Origin: Monarcha castaneiventris obscurior
Lineage: Eukaryota; Chordata; Aves; Passeriformes; Monarchidae
Direction of reading: 5' to 3'
Assembly (NCBI GenBank): GCA_026261815.1
Contig: JAMPIT010000258.1
Span: 10,593,501 to 10,657,500 of the forward strand
DNA length: 64,000 nt
Below, piece after piece: positions 11,479 to 46,150 of this stretch (position 1 is the stretch's first letter; every line of letters starts with the position of its first letter). Below the pieces are notes generated by a model. The model was not told the origin of the DNA, searched no databases, and saw nothing but the letters and a program-made list of their open reading frames with translations. The translations under genes were made by a program, and so were the position numbers.

Positions 11479-12594
11479 CTTAGGGAGCTGAGCTTGGCAG
11501 GCCTTAGGAAGGTTTGCTGAGCCCTGGTGAGCTGTCCAGGAGCAAATGTCCTGCTCCCAGTAGGTTATTGTGCTGTGAAAGAGAGGAGAGCACAGAGCCA
11601 AGCAGTGGCTGCTGGCATCCAGGCTAGTTTGACTGTCTAGGAAATATTTTGCAATACCTGTTAATATTTTACCCAGCCTGTTTAGAGTGACAGCACTCAC
11701 TGTGGAATCTCTGCACTGACTAGTTACCAGGCTGCATGCCATGAACACAGCCTCTTAAAAATAATAGGCGAGGTGAAGGTTTCATCTTTAATTCTACTCC
11801 TTAAGAAACCAGCTAAAATAACCTCCCCCCAGCAGCCTCCCCAGTGAAGCTTACCTGCAATCTGGGAGTGAAATAGGGGGTCTTGCTCAGCCCATGTGCC
11901 ATCACTGGATATCACAGTACATTTCTTCATGCCAGTGCTGCAGGAACCCTGAATGAGCCCAGCTCCAGTTGTGGCTGTGCTGCCTCTCCAAAGCCAGGAG
12001 TGCTGTCCTTGAGTTTCTGAGATGATTGCTGAATAAACCTGAATTTCAGAGACAGAGCTGTGATGGCCATGAACCTCAATGGATTCATCTTGAGCTCTCC
12101 AGCCTGGCATTACCCCATCCCCTTTCATGCCATAAAAACAGCCGGAAGTCAGGCGAGGCAAGCAGGTACCATCCAGCCACTGCCTCCTCTCAAACGGGAA
12201 TAGCAGGAGTGTCTCCATCTCACAGGCTGTCACAGAGAGGAGGGAATTTGGCAAAGCAGTGGTACAAGGAGAGGCTGCAGCTCCCCAAAGCAGCCACACT
12301 CATGCTACAGGCCCAAGTAATTTGCAAACAATTTGGTGACCTAATCACAGACTCTCCCAAACATGTGTGTTAATTTTTAATGAATGGCCCACTGCTAGGA
12401 GGCCAGTGTAATCTAAAGGGTCAAAGAAATGGGCAGAGAAATGGCAGAGAGCCTCAGACAGCCACTGGGTGGGTGAAAGCACAGCTAAGGGCATCCTGAG
12501 GCTGTTACACAGGCAAACTCCTCCCTGGGAAAAAGGAAAGTTCTGGCTGCTGAGAGCAGGAGCACCTATAGAGAACACTTTGCCTTCTCCACTG

Positions 12595-12760
12595 CTCTCA
12601 ATAATGCTGTAGGATTTTAATTATGAGTATGTATTATAAAGAATTAATAAGACTCAAGTAGATTAACAACTACACATATTAACAGGTACATTCTGAGATC
12701 TGTCAGTGAGCCAAGCCTTAATGGGGAGACATTAACAACAGGAAGCATACCTAGACCCCC
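12595..12760. promoter_or_regulatory. Candidate AT-rich regulatory block
   Basis: An island of AT-rich sequence with TTTAATTATGAG, GAATTAATAAG and repeated ATTAAC cores, flanked on both sides by GC-rich sequence. It resembles non-coding elements that stay conserved among birds. No direct evidence of function. Confidence 0.25.
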
Positions 12761-15700
12761 AGTGACCCCTGGTCCAGTGCCATTTAATAGGTCTTAATAT
12801 CAGTTGTCTGGATGACAAGCTGAAGGCTTACAGCTGGGGCTCATAAAACACTGAACAGGCTGCTGGCTGCTACAGCATGAGCTGAATGGCCTGGGAAAAT
12901 GATCACAGCCCACAGCACAGTGATGGGCTGTAAAGGAATGTTCTTGGGAATGGAGAGGACAGGCTGTACCAGAGGGTAGAGAATCTCCCTGAAAGCAGGG
13001 CTGGGAGGTAGAATTAAGGAAAAAAGCTGGAAAAGAGCTGTCCCCACACATTGCTGCTATGAGCCTCCAGCACAGCACCTTGGCTCTGAGAGCCATGAGT
13101 CAGAGGGGCATGGAGGCGATTTCCAAGCAGAGCTACAGCTCTGACAAAGCCAACTTGATGTCTGGTCCAGCTCTCCAAACTTCAGAACAGGCAAAGAAAT
13201 CTCGAGGAGCAGCAACAACACCACAAAAAAGGGGCTAAGTGTTGGAAATGTGGCAAATATGGCTGCACAGGATGTGAGGAGCACAAGCTACTTAACTCCC
13301 CCAGGAGAGGGTCTCCTCACTGCCAGAGGGAATGGAGCACCAGTATGGGCAGAAGGAAGTGCAGGAGCCAAAGGTGAGACATTGAAGATGTGAAAAACTC
13401 CAGCCTGAAATTAAGTACAGCATGGTCACTGAAGGCTGCAGGGGCAGCCATCCTCACCATGCAGCAGCTTGCAAAATAAGTTTAGATCCCAGCTAGATCT
13501 CCTAGTTTAAGGTCTCAGCTTTAATTTTTTGACATCTGTGTTTCAGGCATGAAGAAATACTGCATGGACATGCTTGCTGTTTTGCCCTGACCTGTATGCA
13601 CCCCTCCTGATCTCCTGTCCAAACAGCTCCAGCAGCAAAAAGGAGGCCAGGACTGATTCCTGCATGCCAGAGAAGGCAGTGGGGAAGGTGCAGAAGGCTC
13701 TGCCTGAGGACAGTCTTGTTCACCTGCTCTTCCAGCTCATGCACAGGTCTTTCTAAAAACAGGTACAACAGCCTGAGCTGGCTCTGTGGCATTATACTAC
13801 CTGCAGCAGTGCTCATTGCCAGCCTTTGACCCAGGGAATGCCTCATTTCCAGCCTGGAGCTTCAGTACTTAATTACTTGCACTGGAGCAATCCCTTGTGC
13901 ACCTTCAGCTGGCCTGCTGTGGGGATGGGGCCTCTGGCCATGGGTGCCTCTTTTCATTCTGTTCAGCCTCAACCTTCTCTCCATTGCTGCCTGAGGCCTG
14001 GTGAACTGCAACCTCTGAACCCAATTAATGCACCAGCAACCTTCATACAACACAGCAACCAGCTCTGTTACTCATACTTATCTCTCCCATACATGCCCAA
14101 GTGAGTTGATGCCAAAACCCACAGCATAAGCACAACAGCACAAGTGCCCGAGTCAGTGTCCTCTTCAGGTTTACAAACCTTCCCCATTTGTGTCGCTCTG
14201 ATCTCTTCCCCATGTGCCCAGAGGAATTGGTCAGCAGTGCTGCCTCTGGTAAGCAACTCCCAGAGCATCGTCTGCAGAGCCACAGGCTGCACCCCTGTGT
14301 GGGTGGGTGATTGCCCCTCTCAAAACCCTGTGATGCACCAAGGGACATCAACACCTCCCAGGGTGCAGGGCCATGTGCCCAGAGAGATGCTCTTGACAGC
14401 ATCCCACCTCCTACTCATCTGAGACCAGGGCAAGCATGATGCTTAGGAAAGGGATCAAGGAGATGGGAAGGAACAAGGGCAAGGGGAAAGGAGAGGCAGG
14501 AGGAAGGGAAAGCACCAGGCACCCACCTCAAATGTTGCCAGTCACTGGAAGGTGGTGGGAGGAGGTGCTGGTGCTGCTGGTCGAGGTTCTTCACTGTTGG
14601 TCATGAGAACAGCTGCCTGGCATGGGGCACTGGGCTGGCAGGGTAACCAGTGCCTTTCTTCCCCACTCCTGGGTGCTGAGGCTTATCTGCTCCCTCTTGG
14701 GAAAAGGAAGAAAGGAGAGGAGCCACCCAGCACGGTGTGGGCCAGAGGGGCGGTGTGGGAGGGTGCAGGGGCTGAGGGCTTAGTTTGCACTGCCCTGACC
14801 CTTGTGCTGCAGGATGTGGCCAAGGGTTTGTGCTCTGCTGCGGGACATGAACACGCTCAGTTTTGGAGATTCAGCATTTGTGGTAACCTGTGCATTCTTG
14901 CAGCCGCTTTTCATAACAGGGAGTTAGAGCAGCCAGGGGGAAGTGCCTCTGGGTGCTCTGTTTGCTGGCAGGATGTGAGCTAACAGCAGCCATGAAGAGG
15001 CAGCTGCCAGCCACAGATAGAGGACACAGACAGAGGGGTACTGCTGAACACCTCAACATCCCCAGCTATGTCACTCATAGTCACGTAAGTCTATAGTGGC
15101 AGGTACGATTGAGAACAGGACTAAGGGGACACTGGATCCTTGTGTAGTAAGTGGGATCCTAAACAGTGAATGTACAGAGCTACCAGCCATGGAGGACTCT
15201 GCCCCTGTCCCAGCAGTCATGGGGGAACAGCCAGGCCAGCAGACCCTTGTTTTCAGTGGCAGCCCACCCCGCCCAGCCACAAGAGCTTGGCCTCTCCAAT
15301 GAAGTTTCTCCACCCTGCTCCATGGGAGCCAAACTCCCCGTGCCACAGCCAAGGGAGTATGAACTTTCTGCAGCCATCACCTGAACCACCGCTGTGCTGG
15401 GGGATGCTGGCAGATCCACAGGGTCAGGCAGAAGCAGCTGCTCAGGGCTGGAACTTTCCAGTCTAAGCAGCCAGCTGAGGGAAGTTTGCACCTGCAGCTG
15501 AATTGGTCCTTCCAATGCAGGGACAGGGAAAGCCAAACACAGTGAGGTGTTGGACCCAGTGGCACCCTCCCTGACAGACTGGTTCCTGGTGGATGGGGTA
15601 GATTAGTGCCACTGCTTTGTGCAGCCACCCAGACAAGTCCTGTGTTCAGAGTCCAGCACCTACAACCTACCTGGGTTGGCATGTGAGCCCCAGTGTGAAG

Positions 15701-18700
15701 CTGGGTAGAGCAGCCTGCTCCAGCCCAGCCCAGTTCCCCTTCAACCCTGCCACAGACACTGCGTTGGACAGTTCTCCCCTCTGCCAGCACCCAGGACACT
15801 GTCATGGCTTGGCAATGTCACCTCCCAGTAGCACTGTGTCACTGTGTGTGTCCAGGGCACCAGGCACCTGTTTCATGCAAGGCCTCCCCAGCAGTGCTGA
15901 GGGACCAGCTTCAGACACACCTGAACACAGGAGACAGCCTCGTGTCCCAGATCTCTTGTCCTCCATCAGCTCACCCCAGTCACCTCCAAATCACTGCTCC
16001 TTCCACTCCACCAGCTGCAGCCCCACACAGGGCTCTGATAAAAAGGGGAAGCTTTGATACCTTCTTCCACAGAACTTTCCAAGCCTCAGGCCCTGCAGAA
16101 AAGCCAAACTCCTCAGCTGAAGGGGGTCCCCATTTCTGTGACAGCAAGTGACCATGTGCAAGCATGTCACTGCCCAAGCTTCAGTCACACAGCTTCAGAT
16201 TCCTCCCTCCTTTTCCTTCACAAGCCAGGAAATACCCTCAAGGGTAACAGCCAGTGAGATCTGGGGAATTCATTAACCTGCTCTCTCAAAAGCACTGAAG
16301 CTGCACGAGTTCAGAGGGAGGAGGATGGTGGTATCCCACACCAGTAGCTGCTCCCAGCAAGCCCAGAGCCAGACCACCTGGTCAGTGCTGCCTTCCCTGG
16401 GGGAACAGCCCACGCTTCTCCCATTGCACCAGGTGGCTGCAGCTGGGAGAGGCATCTTGCTGTTTGGATGTGGAGTGAGCCTGTCATCTCTCCCTCATCA
16501 GCACAGCCAGGCCTAAAAATATCCCAGAGTGGGTTGATGGTGGTTGTGCTACAGTCTCCATTATGCAGATGGAAATGGCTGGTCCCTGCCAGAGTGCCTG
16601 GGGAAGCACCAACTCCTCTGCCCTGCATGGGCACAGGATCTTGGGATCCTGTGCTGTGCTGCAGAAATCTCGATAGCAGAGAGGTGCTAGGGTCAGACCA
16701 TGGCACAGAGCACCTCAGCCAGGCACAGCATCACTGTGGGATGTCCTGGCCAGGGCAGACAGCTCCATAGGCATTGTCCTTCCTGGGTGCATGGGACGGA
16801 GCAGGGTGGGGAAGAGGGGAACAGAGTTTCACAGCCCACTGCCATGAACCCCTAACGATGGTGAAATGGGAGCTGCCCAGGCAGCACATGATGAGTCAGA
16901 AGTGCACCCAGGAAGCTGAGCTGACAGCACTGTGTGTGCAAGCAGAGGGGCAGAGGGAGCTGGAGGGCAAGCCAACAGAGCAGCCACAGCAGGAGTGGGA
17001 TGAGCCCTCAGCCCATAGGAAATGCCAGAGGAGTGCACAAGAGCAAGGGACCAAATTTGCAGCTTGGCCAGGAAGAGGGCTGGCTGGCTTTGTGCCCTGC
17101 AACATGCTGCCAAAGGGCAAAGCTGCCAGCTCCTCCTTTCCCATCCTTGCATGTTCCAAATCCACAGGGCCTGACAGCTGCCGACACTGAGCCTCGAGCA
17201 ATTGTCCACCCAATAAACCTGACTGAGTGGGAGAAACAGGAGACACTGCTGGAGAAGTCAGGAGGGATGTACCAGCTCTTGTAGGAATGGCTTACAGGAT
17301 AAGATCATGAATCCAGCGCCAGAGATTCTGGCTCTGATACAGACTCCTGGCTGGCAGGCAGAGCCAGATTTCATCCTCACAGGTGTCCCCAGGATGGCAC
17401 AAGCATCCTTGGCCGCAAACCTGAAGTGCTGTTTACTCACCTGCACTGCATGGTGTGCTTGCGTCAGATCCTGGGCCAGCAGGGCAAGCCCTCTGCACAG
17501 CCAAACCTCTCCTGGAATGGTGACCTCGCATCAAGGCCACACTGACTGGGTAGCGCTTCCCAGAGGGATACACTCCAAGCACAGACCTCTCGCACCTCTC
17601 CCTGCACCAGACCCTTGGCAGCTCCCACAGCCTGCAGGGCCCTGAGCAAGCTCACCTGCTTGTAGGGCTGGAGGACAGGTTGTGCTGGGAGACAAATGAG
17701 ACCAAAATACCATATGGCCCAGCCATAGCCAGGCATCTGTTCACTGGGAAGTGGAAGGTCTGCCTCAGCAGGTACCAGGCACCTCTCCAAAAGGGCTGCA
17801 CAAGGGTTCTTCTGTCCAGCGGCTTCTGGAGGAAGGATTCTCTAGGCAGGCTCCAGCCTGCCTGGAGAAGGGGTGGGGATCTGCTGTGAGAGGTGATGAC
17901 TGTCCAGCCCCCAGGATCACCCCCACAGCCTCAGCCCTGTACTCTAGCTGGGAACAATCTGTGCAGCCTCCAAACAGCCAGGGCATGACTGCAGGCTGCT
18001 TCTTTGCAGAATCTGCACAGATGGGCAAAGGTCCCCCAAATCTGCCCCCACAAGATGACAGAGAATGGAGGACACAGGCAGGCAGGAGGGCTCTTGGGCA
18101 GCTGTCTCAGCCAGCACAGTCCAGGGCAGCAGTGACGGAACCAGGCTCCTGGGGAAAGGCCTCCCTAGCACACTGTGCCAGTGCAATGCCTCAAACAGGC
18201 AACAGTGCAGCCCCAAACAGGCAGGGCAGTGGAACAGGAAAGACCTTACTACACTGGGCTGGGACCCCTTGAAAGGGCTCCTCTAGAGAAGCTGAGGAGC
18301 AAGAAGCCCTTCTTCGTGCGCTGGCCCATCAGGTGCTGACGTGCCTGGCTCCCAGCCCAGCAGCTCGGAGTCACGCAGCTCCCATGAACGCTGTCTTTCT
18401 TCTCCCTGCTGCAAAGCCCTTGGCAGCCCCTCACCCGCTTCGACTGGGGACACACAAGAGCCAAGATCTTTTTTTCTGTCCTTTCCCCTTGCCAGGCTCT
18501 GCACAGTGCTGAGGGCCCAAGCTGGGGGTCTCCCTGCTGGTGACAGCACTGCAGACCTCTGCTCCCACAGGAGTCACCCTCCAACCACCAAGGAGGAGCA
18601 GTGCTGGCCCCAGCCCCACCGCGTGGATGGCTGAGGGTGCAAGCGGGATGCCCTGTGCTACCTCTGTATATGAAAGGGATAACAGCAGAATATGAGCATT

Positions 18701-19079
18701 TATGCTTCTGCCAGTCCCTGTGGACACCAGCTGTTAAATGGTGTTTGGAAACATCTATCCAGCTGGAACTGGGAAAGCCAGAGAGGACTCAGGACAGACC
18801 CATCTCTGGCTGCCAACACAACTGCTCCCTTCATCCTGCCCTGCCTCTGCTGGGCCTGGACAAGCAAAGCTCTGTTCTTGCTGTAGAGCCAAGTGGCCTG
18901 GGCAGCCATCCACCACAGGCAACCGCAGTTCTAACCACACGGGCTGCTCCCCATCACCAGTTTCCTTGCTCTCCTGTCTCACACCACTCCTGTATTCTGG
19001 AACTGTCTGCAAGTTAATTGCTTCTCTGCACCTACAGCCCACCAGCACCCACCACCCGCACTAAAGGCATCCATATCCT

Positions 19080-19290
19080 GCACCCAGGATACTGTCATTT
19101 CTTTTTAATTGCTTGTGGCTATCAGGAATGAAGTTTGAGTTAACCCCTGCTGCGAAGATAGGCAAGAAAATTAACCCAAAAGTTGCACAGATATCGTATT
19201 CAAGAGAAGCAGCAGCACTTGGGGAAATCAGAGTCCAAGCATATTAACTAATTAGCTCATATTCACGACCATCTAATCCCCGTATCTGAA
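19080..19290. promoter_or_regulatory. Candidate AT-rich regulatory block
   Basis: About 200 bp containing TTTTTAATTGCTT, repeated GTTAACCC/TTAACCC words and ATTAACTAATTAG, set within GC-richer sequence. Possible conserved non-coding element; inference from composition and motif content. Confidence 0.25.
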
Positions 19291-21668
19291 GTGTCTCTGG
19301 AGGTCCATGGGTACAACATGCTGCCACACCTCCCTAAATTCAGTAAGACTATGGGATTGAGTCACTATACTTCTTGAAGAAGTTTGCTTTGGTCTGTAGC
19401 ATACTTGTTGGGCAGTAAAGACAGGTTTGCTCCTAACTCCATATGGAGAACTTCAGCCTGGATATGAAAACCAGCCACCCACCTTGCCTACAACCTGTGA
19501 GGAGGCAGCTCTTCCTTCAGCCAGCAGTGTGGGTAACAGTGAGAGCATCCCAGTTCCTGAGGTGTTGGGCAGCATGAGGGACCCACGCTGCCAGGCAGTA
19601 ACTCATGGGTGGTAGAAGAGCCCAGACAGCAGGCCTGTTACATTTCTCTCCTGCATCATGTACTGAAGGTGTTCACAGCCCACTAGAACCATTCATAACA
19701 GTGGGAATGTTTCCTAAATGCAGAATTCCAGGCCAAAGACACCTCTTCTTAGGCTCTCCTACCTCACTCAGTTCTGTTTCGAAATTAACACACATACTAC
19801 ACCATTTCCATCTTTTTCCTGTAGCCTCCCACTCTTTTCCCTCATTTGCTAGGTGCTGTCAGAACTGTTTTGATGCTGCTGTTGTCACATTACTCATGCT
19901 GCAGCAAGGAGGCTGTGGCAGTGCTTCTGCATGGATCTGCCACAGCTTCACCAAAAGATAGCAATCAGGTGAATGCTTCCCATTCCTCTGGAGACCATTC
20001 TGGTGAGGTCAAAGGAAAACTGCAGATACACACCCTCAGCTATGCTCATTACTGGAACCAAGCAACAAACCCTACCTGAAAACGTTGTACTCTTCATTCA
20101 TCCAAGGGAGAAATCTAAAGCTATTCAACAGCTCTAACAGCAACACAGAAAAATGAAGACTGATTATGGGAAAAGAGGAAAAAGGCTTGTTTTGACTTCT
20201 AGCAATACAACAACATTGTTGTTCATGTTGAAATGAAAATACTACACACTTTACACTAATCTAAATGCCCACACTGAAAGGTTTTGTGCAGCATCTACAA
20301 ATTTGTCAGGGAAAAGGAGTCATTACCACTTTCCCCAAACTACAAAAGCTGGCTTCAGGAGTACCTGGCTCATTGGGTTTTAAAGATATGAGCTGGAATA
20401 ACACTGCAATAAGCAAATTCCTCAAGGTCACTTGGTGTATCAGTAACAAAAATCCCTGAGCTAAAGTAGAAGAATCTCCTTTCCCTGACTGCCAGTTCAG
20501 CAGGTCTTAACCAGCCCTGTGAAATTCAAGAGTCAACACCAAAGTAAAGAACAGAGCTGTCTGAGACTGCACCCAGGGAAGATTTTCTGATGACTCCTCT
20601 TCTGGCACTCTCGGCTACAGAGGGAACCTAAGGCAACTCAGTTCTTGCTGCAGATGTCTCAGCTCTGTGTCTCAGCGAGGAGAGATGATTCTGTGGTTCC
20701 ATCCCTGTTCTAGTTAAACAGCCAAGCTGGACTGAGTCCTTGAAAAACTCCACTTAGGTCTCTGAAAGACACTTAAGAACTCACTAGATAAGCATTAAAA
20801 AGATGAATATTAGAAAAGAATAATGCTAACAGAAAAGTTAGAAGCATGATGAGAATTTCCAAGTTCCATTGCTTTAGTTTTTAAACTAGTTTACAGGTAG
20901 TCTTTTTTAAAATTAGGTTTATTTCTTGAGGAAACTGAAAACAATATATGGGCTACCAGAGTCTTGATTTCACCCCATGTTTCAATAAAAAATGAGCACA
21001 ACTGCAGACATGTCAGACAACAGAAGCCCACTTAAAGAATGTAAGAACAGAGATGCATTGGAAGCCTTAGGATAAGTGACTGTGCTCCTCAAACAGTGCA
21101 GAGTCAATTCAACCCAACTTGAAACACCAGGAAGAGAGAGAAGGAGCAAGGAGAATGGGTCCTACTACTGACAGTATTCCCTCTGGTTATCTGAGAGGTC
21201 TGCTGATAGAAAAGAGGTCTCCTGGAAGTCCAGCCACAGGCAGAAACATTACTGCTATCAGGTGCTCTACAAAGAATATAGTCACCTTTTAAAATCTTAT
21301 GAAAAGTTATCACTGACTTGTGAACCTCATCCTGAATTAAGGGCAATCACTATTTGTTTATACAAGGAACGCTTCTTGTGGGTCCAGCCTGGACCAGTCA
21401 GATGGAAGCTCCATGAAAAGTGAAGTAAAGAAGTCTGCCTGCAGCACCACATGCAATGGACCAAACAAAGGGCCACCAGAGCTCCCGTGGGGCATATTGA
21501 GCATGATTTTGTACTGAACATATTCAAGAAACACCTGACTAGCTGGTAATCTGGCAGCATCTCACTCTCACTGGAATGATGCTGCAAAAGGGATAAACAC
21601 ATGCGGTAGCCAGTGAACATATATTGTGTTGAGGTGACCAAAAGGCTTCTCCCAGAGTGCATGGCTCT

Positions 21669-21990
21669 GTTAAATTAATCTATTCCAGTTTGAATTCCCC
21701 AGCTGGCTGCTAGCCCCTACCCCTCATCACTCCCCTGGGGCTCTCCCATTGGTCCCTGCTCCCTGGTCCCACCTTTCTCCCGGACCGGGAAAAACCCTCA
21801 GCTAGCCATTGTGTTAGTATTTGCCTCTGAACCTTCAACAGTGAAGATGCTGGAATGCAAGCAAATATCCTTCCTGCCTCTTTGTCACAGACTTAATACC
21901 AAAGCTGCCCAGGCACCTGTGGAGGCACGCGGGGCCTAATGGAGCCAAGCAGGAACAGTTTTAAACACATTTCCAAATAAACCAAAACCA
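21669..21990. mobile_element. Possible degraded solo LTR fragment
   Basis: The segment begins TGTTAAATTAAT and contains CCCATTGGTCC, a pyrimidine-rich stretch and a CCGGACCGGG hairpin, differing in composition from its neighbours. This is reminiscent of avian endogenous retrovirus LTRs. I see no matching partner LTR, primer-binding site or retroviral coding sequence, and boundaries are guesses. Confidence 0.25.
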
Positions 21991-23292
21991 CTGGAGAAAA
22001 TTATCAGACGTGATAAAAGTCTAGGTAACGGAAAACCCATGTTATTTTGAGACAGCTGCTCTGTATAGAGCTTTTATTGCTATCTGTTGTACTTCAAGCC
22101 ATAAACCAAACTGCTTTTGCAAAGTCAGATAATAAAGAGCCTTCAAACATCAGGGTCACTGATTTTAAGTTCACAGAGAGAAGCCAAAACTGCAGTTTAG
22201 TCCCTGCAGCAGGTAACTGTGTGTTCACATTTGAATGATGCAACGCAAGAACTGACAGGAAAATTGGGAAGGCCCTTTGTCTCCGAGTGCAGGATGGCAG
22301 CAGTTTCCAACACAATGCAGTCAACTGACAAGAGCAAATCTGGCACCTGCAGAAAACACGCCAAAAACAGGTAACAAAGCTCCTGTTCCAGACCAAATAC
22401 TATGCACAGGAGCTCTTGAAAGTCACTTAATACTGCAAGGTGAGTGGCAAAATCTGCTGCAGGTGAACAACAGAGTCTCCTGAGTTGGAAAGGATACACA
22501 AGCATCAATAAAATCCAACTCTTGGCCCTGCACAGGGCAACTCCAAGAACCAACTCCAAGAACAACACCACACCAAACAAATTCAGCTGTTTCCTACTAG
22601 GTCATCATTTTAGGATGAAGCTGTTGAGTGCCTGCAGCCAGGTGTTTGCAGCATAGCATGTGGCACCTAAAAGGTGCATTTAAGTTCTGTGGCAGTTTGG
22701 GGACAAAGCCTAAATGCAGGCACCTTTTCAGGAAGAGTGGCAGATTGAGACAAGGAGTATGTTTTTCAGGAACACACAGGTAGTGTTCATCCTATGAGAA
22801 GTTAATACCAAATTAACTCTGACAGAACAGAGGCAAGTTTGTTAAGGCCCTGCCAGCTCCCCTCCATGTTTGCCCACAGCACATCACTTCAGAGGCTTAC
22901 ATACAAGCTCAGATGTCAAAGTGCAATTTTGTTCCTATTGCCTTGACTACATTAACTGCAGCTACCAGACTCTGGTCTTAACAGATCCTGGTTTTATCAA
23001 GCCAATTATCCCATCCATCAGAAAACCATTTAACACTCTGAGACCAGGAGTTTTGGATGTGGTAAAAGGAAAAAAAAAAAACCAAACCATACCAAAAACC
23101 ACAAAAGAAAGCCATTATCTTCATTCAGAAACTGTTTAAGCCTTCCACTACTGATGAACAAGGTATTCCACCACAAAAATAGGACAGATTACCTCTATGC
23201 AAAACAGTGATTGTGCAAATCTTCGCTACTTACATCATCCTCCTGACCCTATAAAAATGTAGGGCTAAAGATTTTCTGTATAAAAGTTGCAG

Positions 23293-23298
23293 TTTATT
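23293..23298 (-). terminator. KDM4A: Distal KDM4A poly(A) signal AATAAA
   Basis: TTTATT on the plus strand reads AATAAA on the minus strand, about 1.63 kb after the stop. Cleavage would be expected about 15-25 bases lower. Confidence 0.55.
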
Positions 23299-23341
23299 TC
23301 TTTTCTGATCAAGAGTTGTATCACTACTCAATACTACATTT

Positions 23342-23347
23342 TATTGC
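23342..23347 (-). terminator. KDM4A: Proximal KDM4A poly(A) signal AATAAA
   Basis: A second canonical hexamer 49 bp upstream of the distal one in the direction of transcription. The pair could give two closely spaced 3' ends. Confidence 0.5.
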
Positions 23348-24925
23348 TAATCACAAATCGATGCACCGGGGTTTCAGAAGGGTTTGGTTTATAGCGCTCC
23401 TATGTAACAAAAGGAAAAAAGTTACAAATCCAGACTTTGCAGACACATTGCCATGTCCCTATAGAAGCAGGGATGCATTAGGTCTGTTTCATTAGAAAAT
23501 TCTCCTCTTGAACAGTTTCTGGAGAACACGCAATCATGATTTTCTCCAGTAGGAAAATTCACCCCATCATTCCATGCAAAAAGAAGGTGGCCAATCTGCT
23601 CCACAGCCCAAAATCCCTTTCCTACAGAATGGGAAAGGAATATGTATTTACACTGCTCCTACTGTGGTGTGTTAATGCTTAAATTATTAGGAGCAAGTTG
23701 GCACATCTTCCAGGTACACCTACTACCCAGCTCAACTCAGCTTCCTATGGCTGGGGTAGCAAGCTCTCTCCACCACAACTGAGATGTGTCCTAATACTCT
23801 ATAAAAATGCTACGGTAACCTTTGCCAGACAGCAACATGGCAGCACTCCTGCTTCAGAAGAGCACTGCACAGCCTTTCAGTAATACACACAGCTCTGTGC
23901 ATACTTCATCTGTCTCAGACCCAGTATTAGCTGCTGTAAGCAAAAGCCTGCGGACACACGATAGACAATGCTGCCCCAGAGGAGGGACTGCACTGCTTCA
24001 GATACCGCTGCCCTGTCATCCCCAAAACTGTGATGCTTGGATTTCAAGAAGGGAGAGTTAGGACTGTCCCTTAAGTCATATTGCCTTAGAGAAACTCAAA
24101 AGAAACTCTTTGGGAGCTGAATGTCTATTGGGAGCTGAACACCTATTCCTGTTAGAAGGCTGCACTTCACAAGGCTCCAGAGAGATTTCAATGGTTCTGA
24201 GGCACATACTATTAACAGTAAAACTTATGATTAAGTAAGTCAAAAGCACTATCAGAACAAAAATATTAAATGGAAGGTTAAATAATTTGTCCTACAGGTT
24301 TCAATTTCACATTTCACCTGTTCACACAAGCACCTCCTGTCTGTTCAGATTTGAACAGCCTACAGCTCAACCTCAGAAAGGAGGTGCTGAGAAACAAGAG
24401 ACTGAAGCTGCTTGCAACAAAAAAAAATGGATATAAATATAAAAGAGGTTCCATTTCCAGCACCAGTAATACTGCCTGCTCAAGCCCAGGTGTGGTCACC
24501 AGGGAGACTCCTAAATTCAGGAACATTATTCAATTAAAACAATAGACCATACTATCCTGCAAGCTGCCAGGATTCCTGGCAACAGCTCCCCAAAGAGTTT
24601 GCCACCTGTCAAAATTGTCTCTAAAGAAAAAGCAAGACTGCTCAACAAGATGAAAGCAACATCCCCAAGCTGGCTTATTTGGTAAGGACCCAACTTCAGA
24701 CCAGCAGTCTGCAGGCATCAGCTTCAGCAAATGGGATCTCTTTCACTATCCAACAGCTGCTTTACAGCTACTGCAGAGCATCAGCTTTTTAGCTTCCTTA
24801 AAATATAAAAGAACAAAACCCCAAAAGAAACCCTGGATTCAAAGCATCCAAATATGGCCTGTTGTACTGGAACGTTTAAATCCTTGGGGGAGGTGGGCAT
24901 CTTCTTCCTCTGCCACAGGCAGCGT

Positions 24926-45780
<20,855 letters not shown>

Positions 45781-46049
45781 GATGCCGGGCCAGCCCTGCG
45801 CGGAGGAGGCGGGGGCGTCTGGGCGGGGGGCGGGACACGGCTCCGGCCCCGCCCCCCCGCCCGCCGGCCAATCGCCGCGGGGTCCGCACCGGCCCTGCCT
45901 CCTCATTGGCGGAGAGCGCGTGCCCGTCAGGCCCCCACGGCTCGCTCTCCCTCTCACGGCGGAGAACGCCACCGACCCACCCCCCCCCCCTCCACCGGCC
46001 CGGCCCGGCCCGGCGCGGCGGAACCCGAGTCCCCGCCCGCCGTGCTCAC

Positions 46050-46150
46050 GTCGGCAGCGCGGCCCGCTCCTCCGCCGCCCCCGCCCGGTCCTCGAACCCA
46101 CGCCCGGCCGCCGTATCCCTCCGCACCACGCGCCCAAATAGTCCTGCGGA
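46050..46150 (-). other. KDM4A: Probable non-coding exon 1 of KDM4A
   Basis: The acceptor at 45797/45796 before the ATG exon implies an upstream exon. A candidate donor, GCCGAC|GTGAGCACGG with GT at 46049/46048, would leave an intron of about 250 bp, and CCAAT boxes lie 80-110 bp upstream. The 5' end is an estimate. An unspliced leader starting inside the island is the alternative. Confidence 0.4.

Larger units (their letters stand above)
7901..23270. other. Intergenic region between ST3GAL3 and KDM4A
   Basis: About 15 kb in which I recognise no coding exon. ORFs reach up to about 190 codons but show biased composition, overlap each other on opposite strands and match no family I know. GC content is moderate from 8 to 19 kb and falls toward 23 kb. 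Separate entries mark candidate regulatory blocks, a G homopolymer and a possible LTR fragment. Non-coding transcripts cannot be ruled out. Confidence 0.6.
23270..24925 (-). other. KDM4A: KDM4A 3' untranslated region
   Basis: Sequence downstream of the stop codon to the two AATAAA signals, about 1.6 kb. It holds no gene-like ORF. An A-rich tract with ACC units lies just beyond it at 23068-23100. Confidence 0.6.

Noticed and set aside
11284..12299. Two overlapping minus-strand ORFs (154 and 191 codons)
   Set aside because: No recognisable domain, odd composition, and no supporting splice sites or poly(A) signal.
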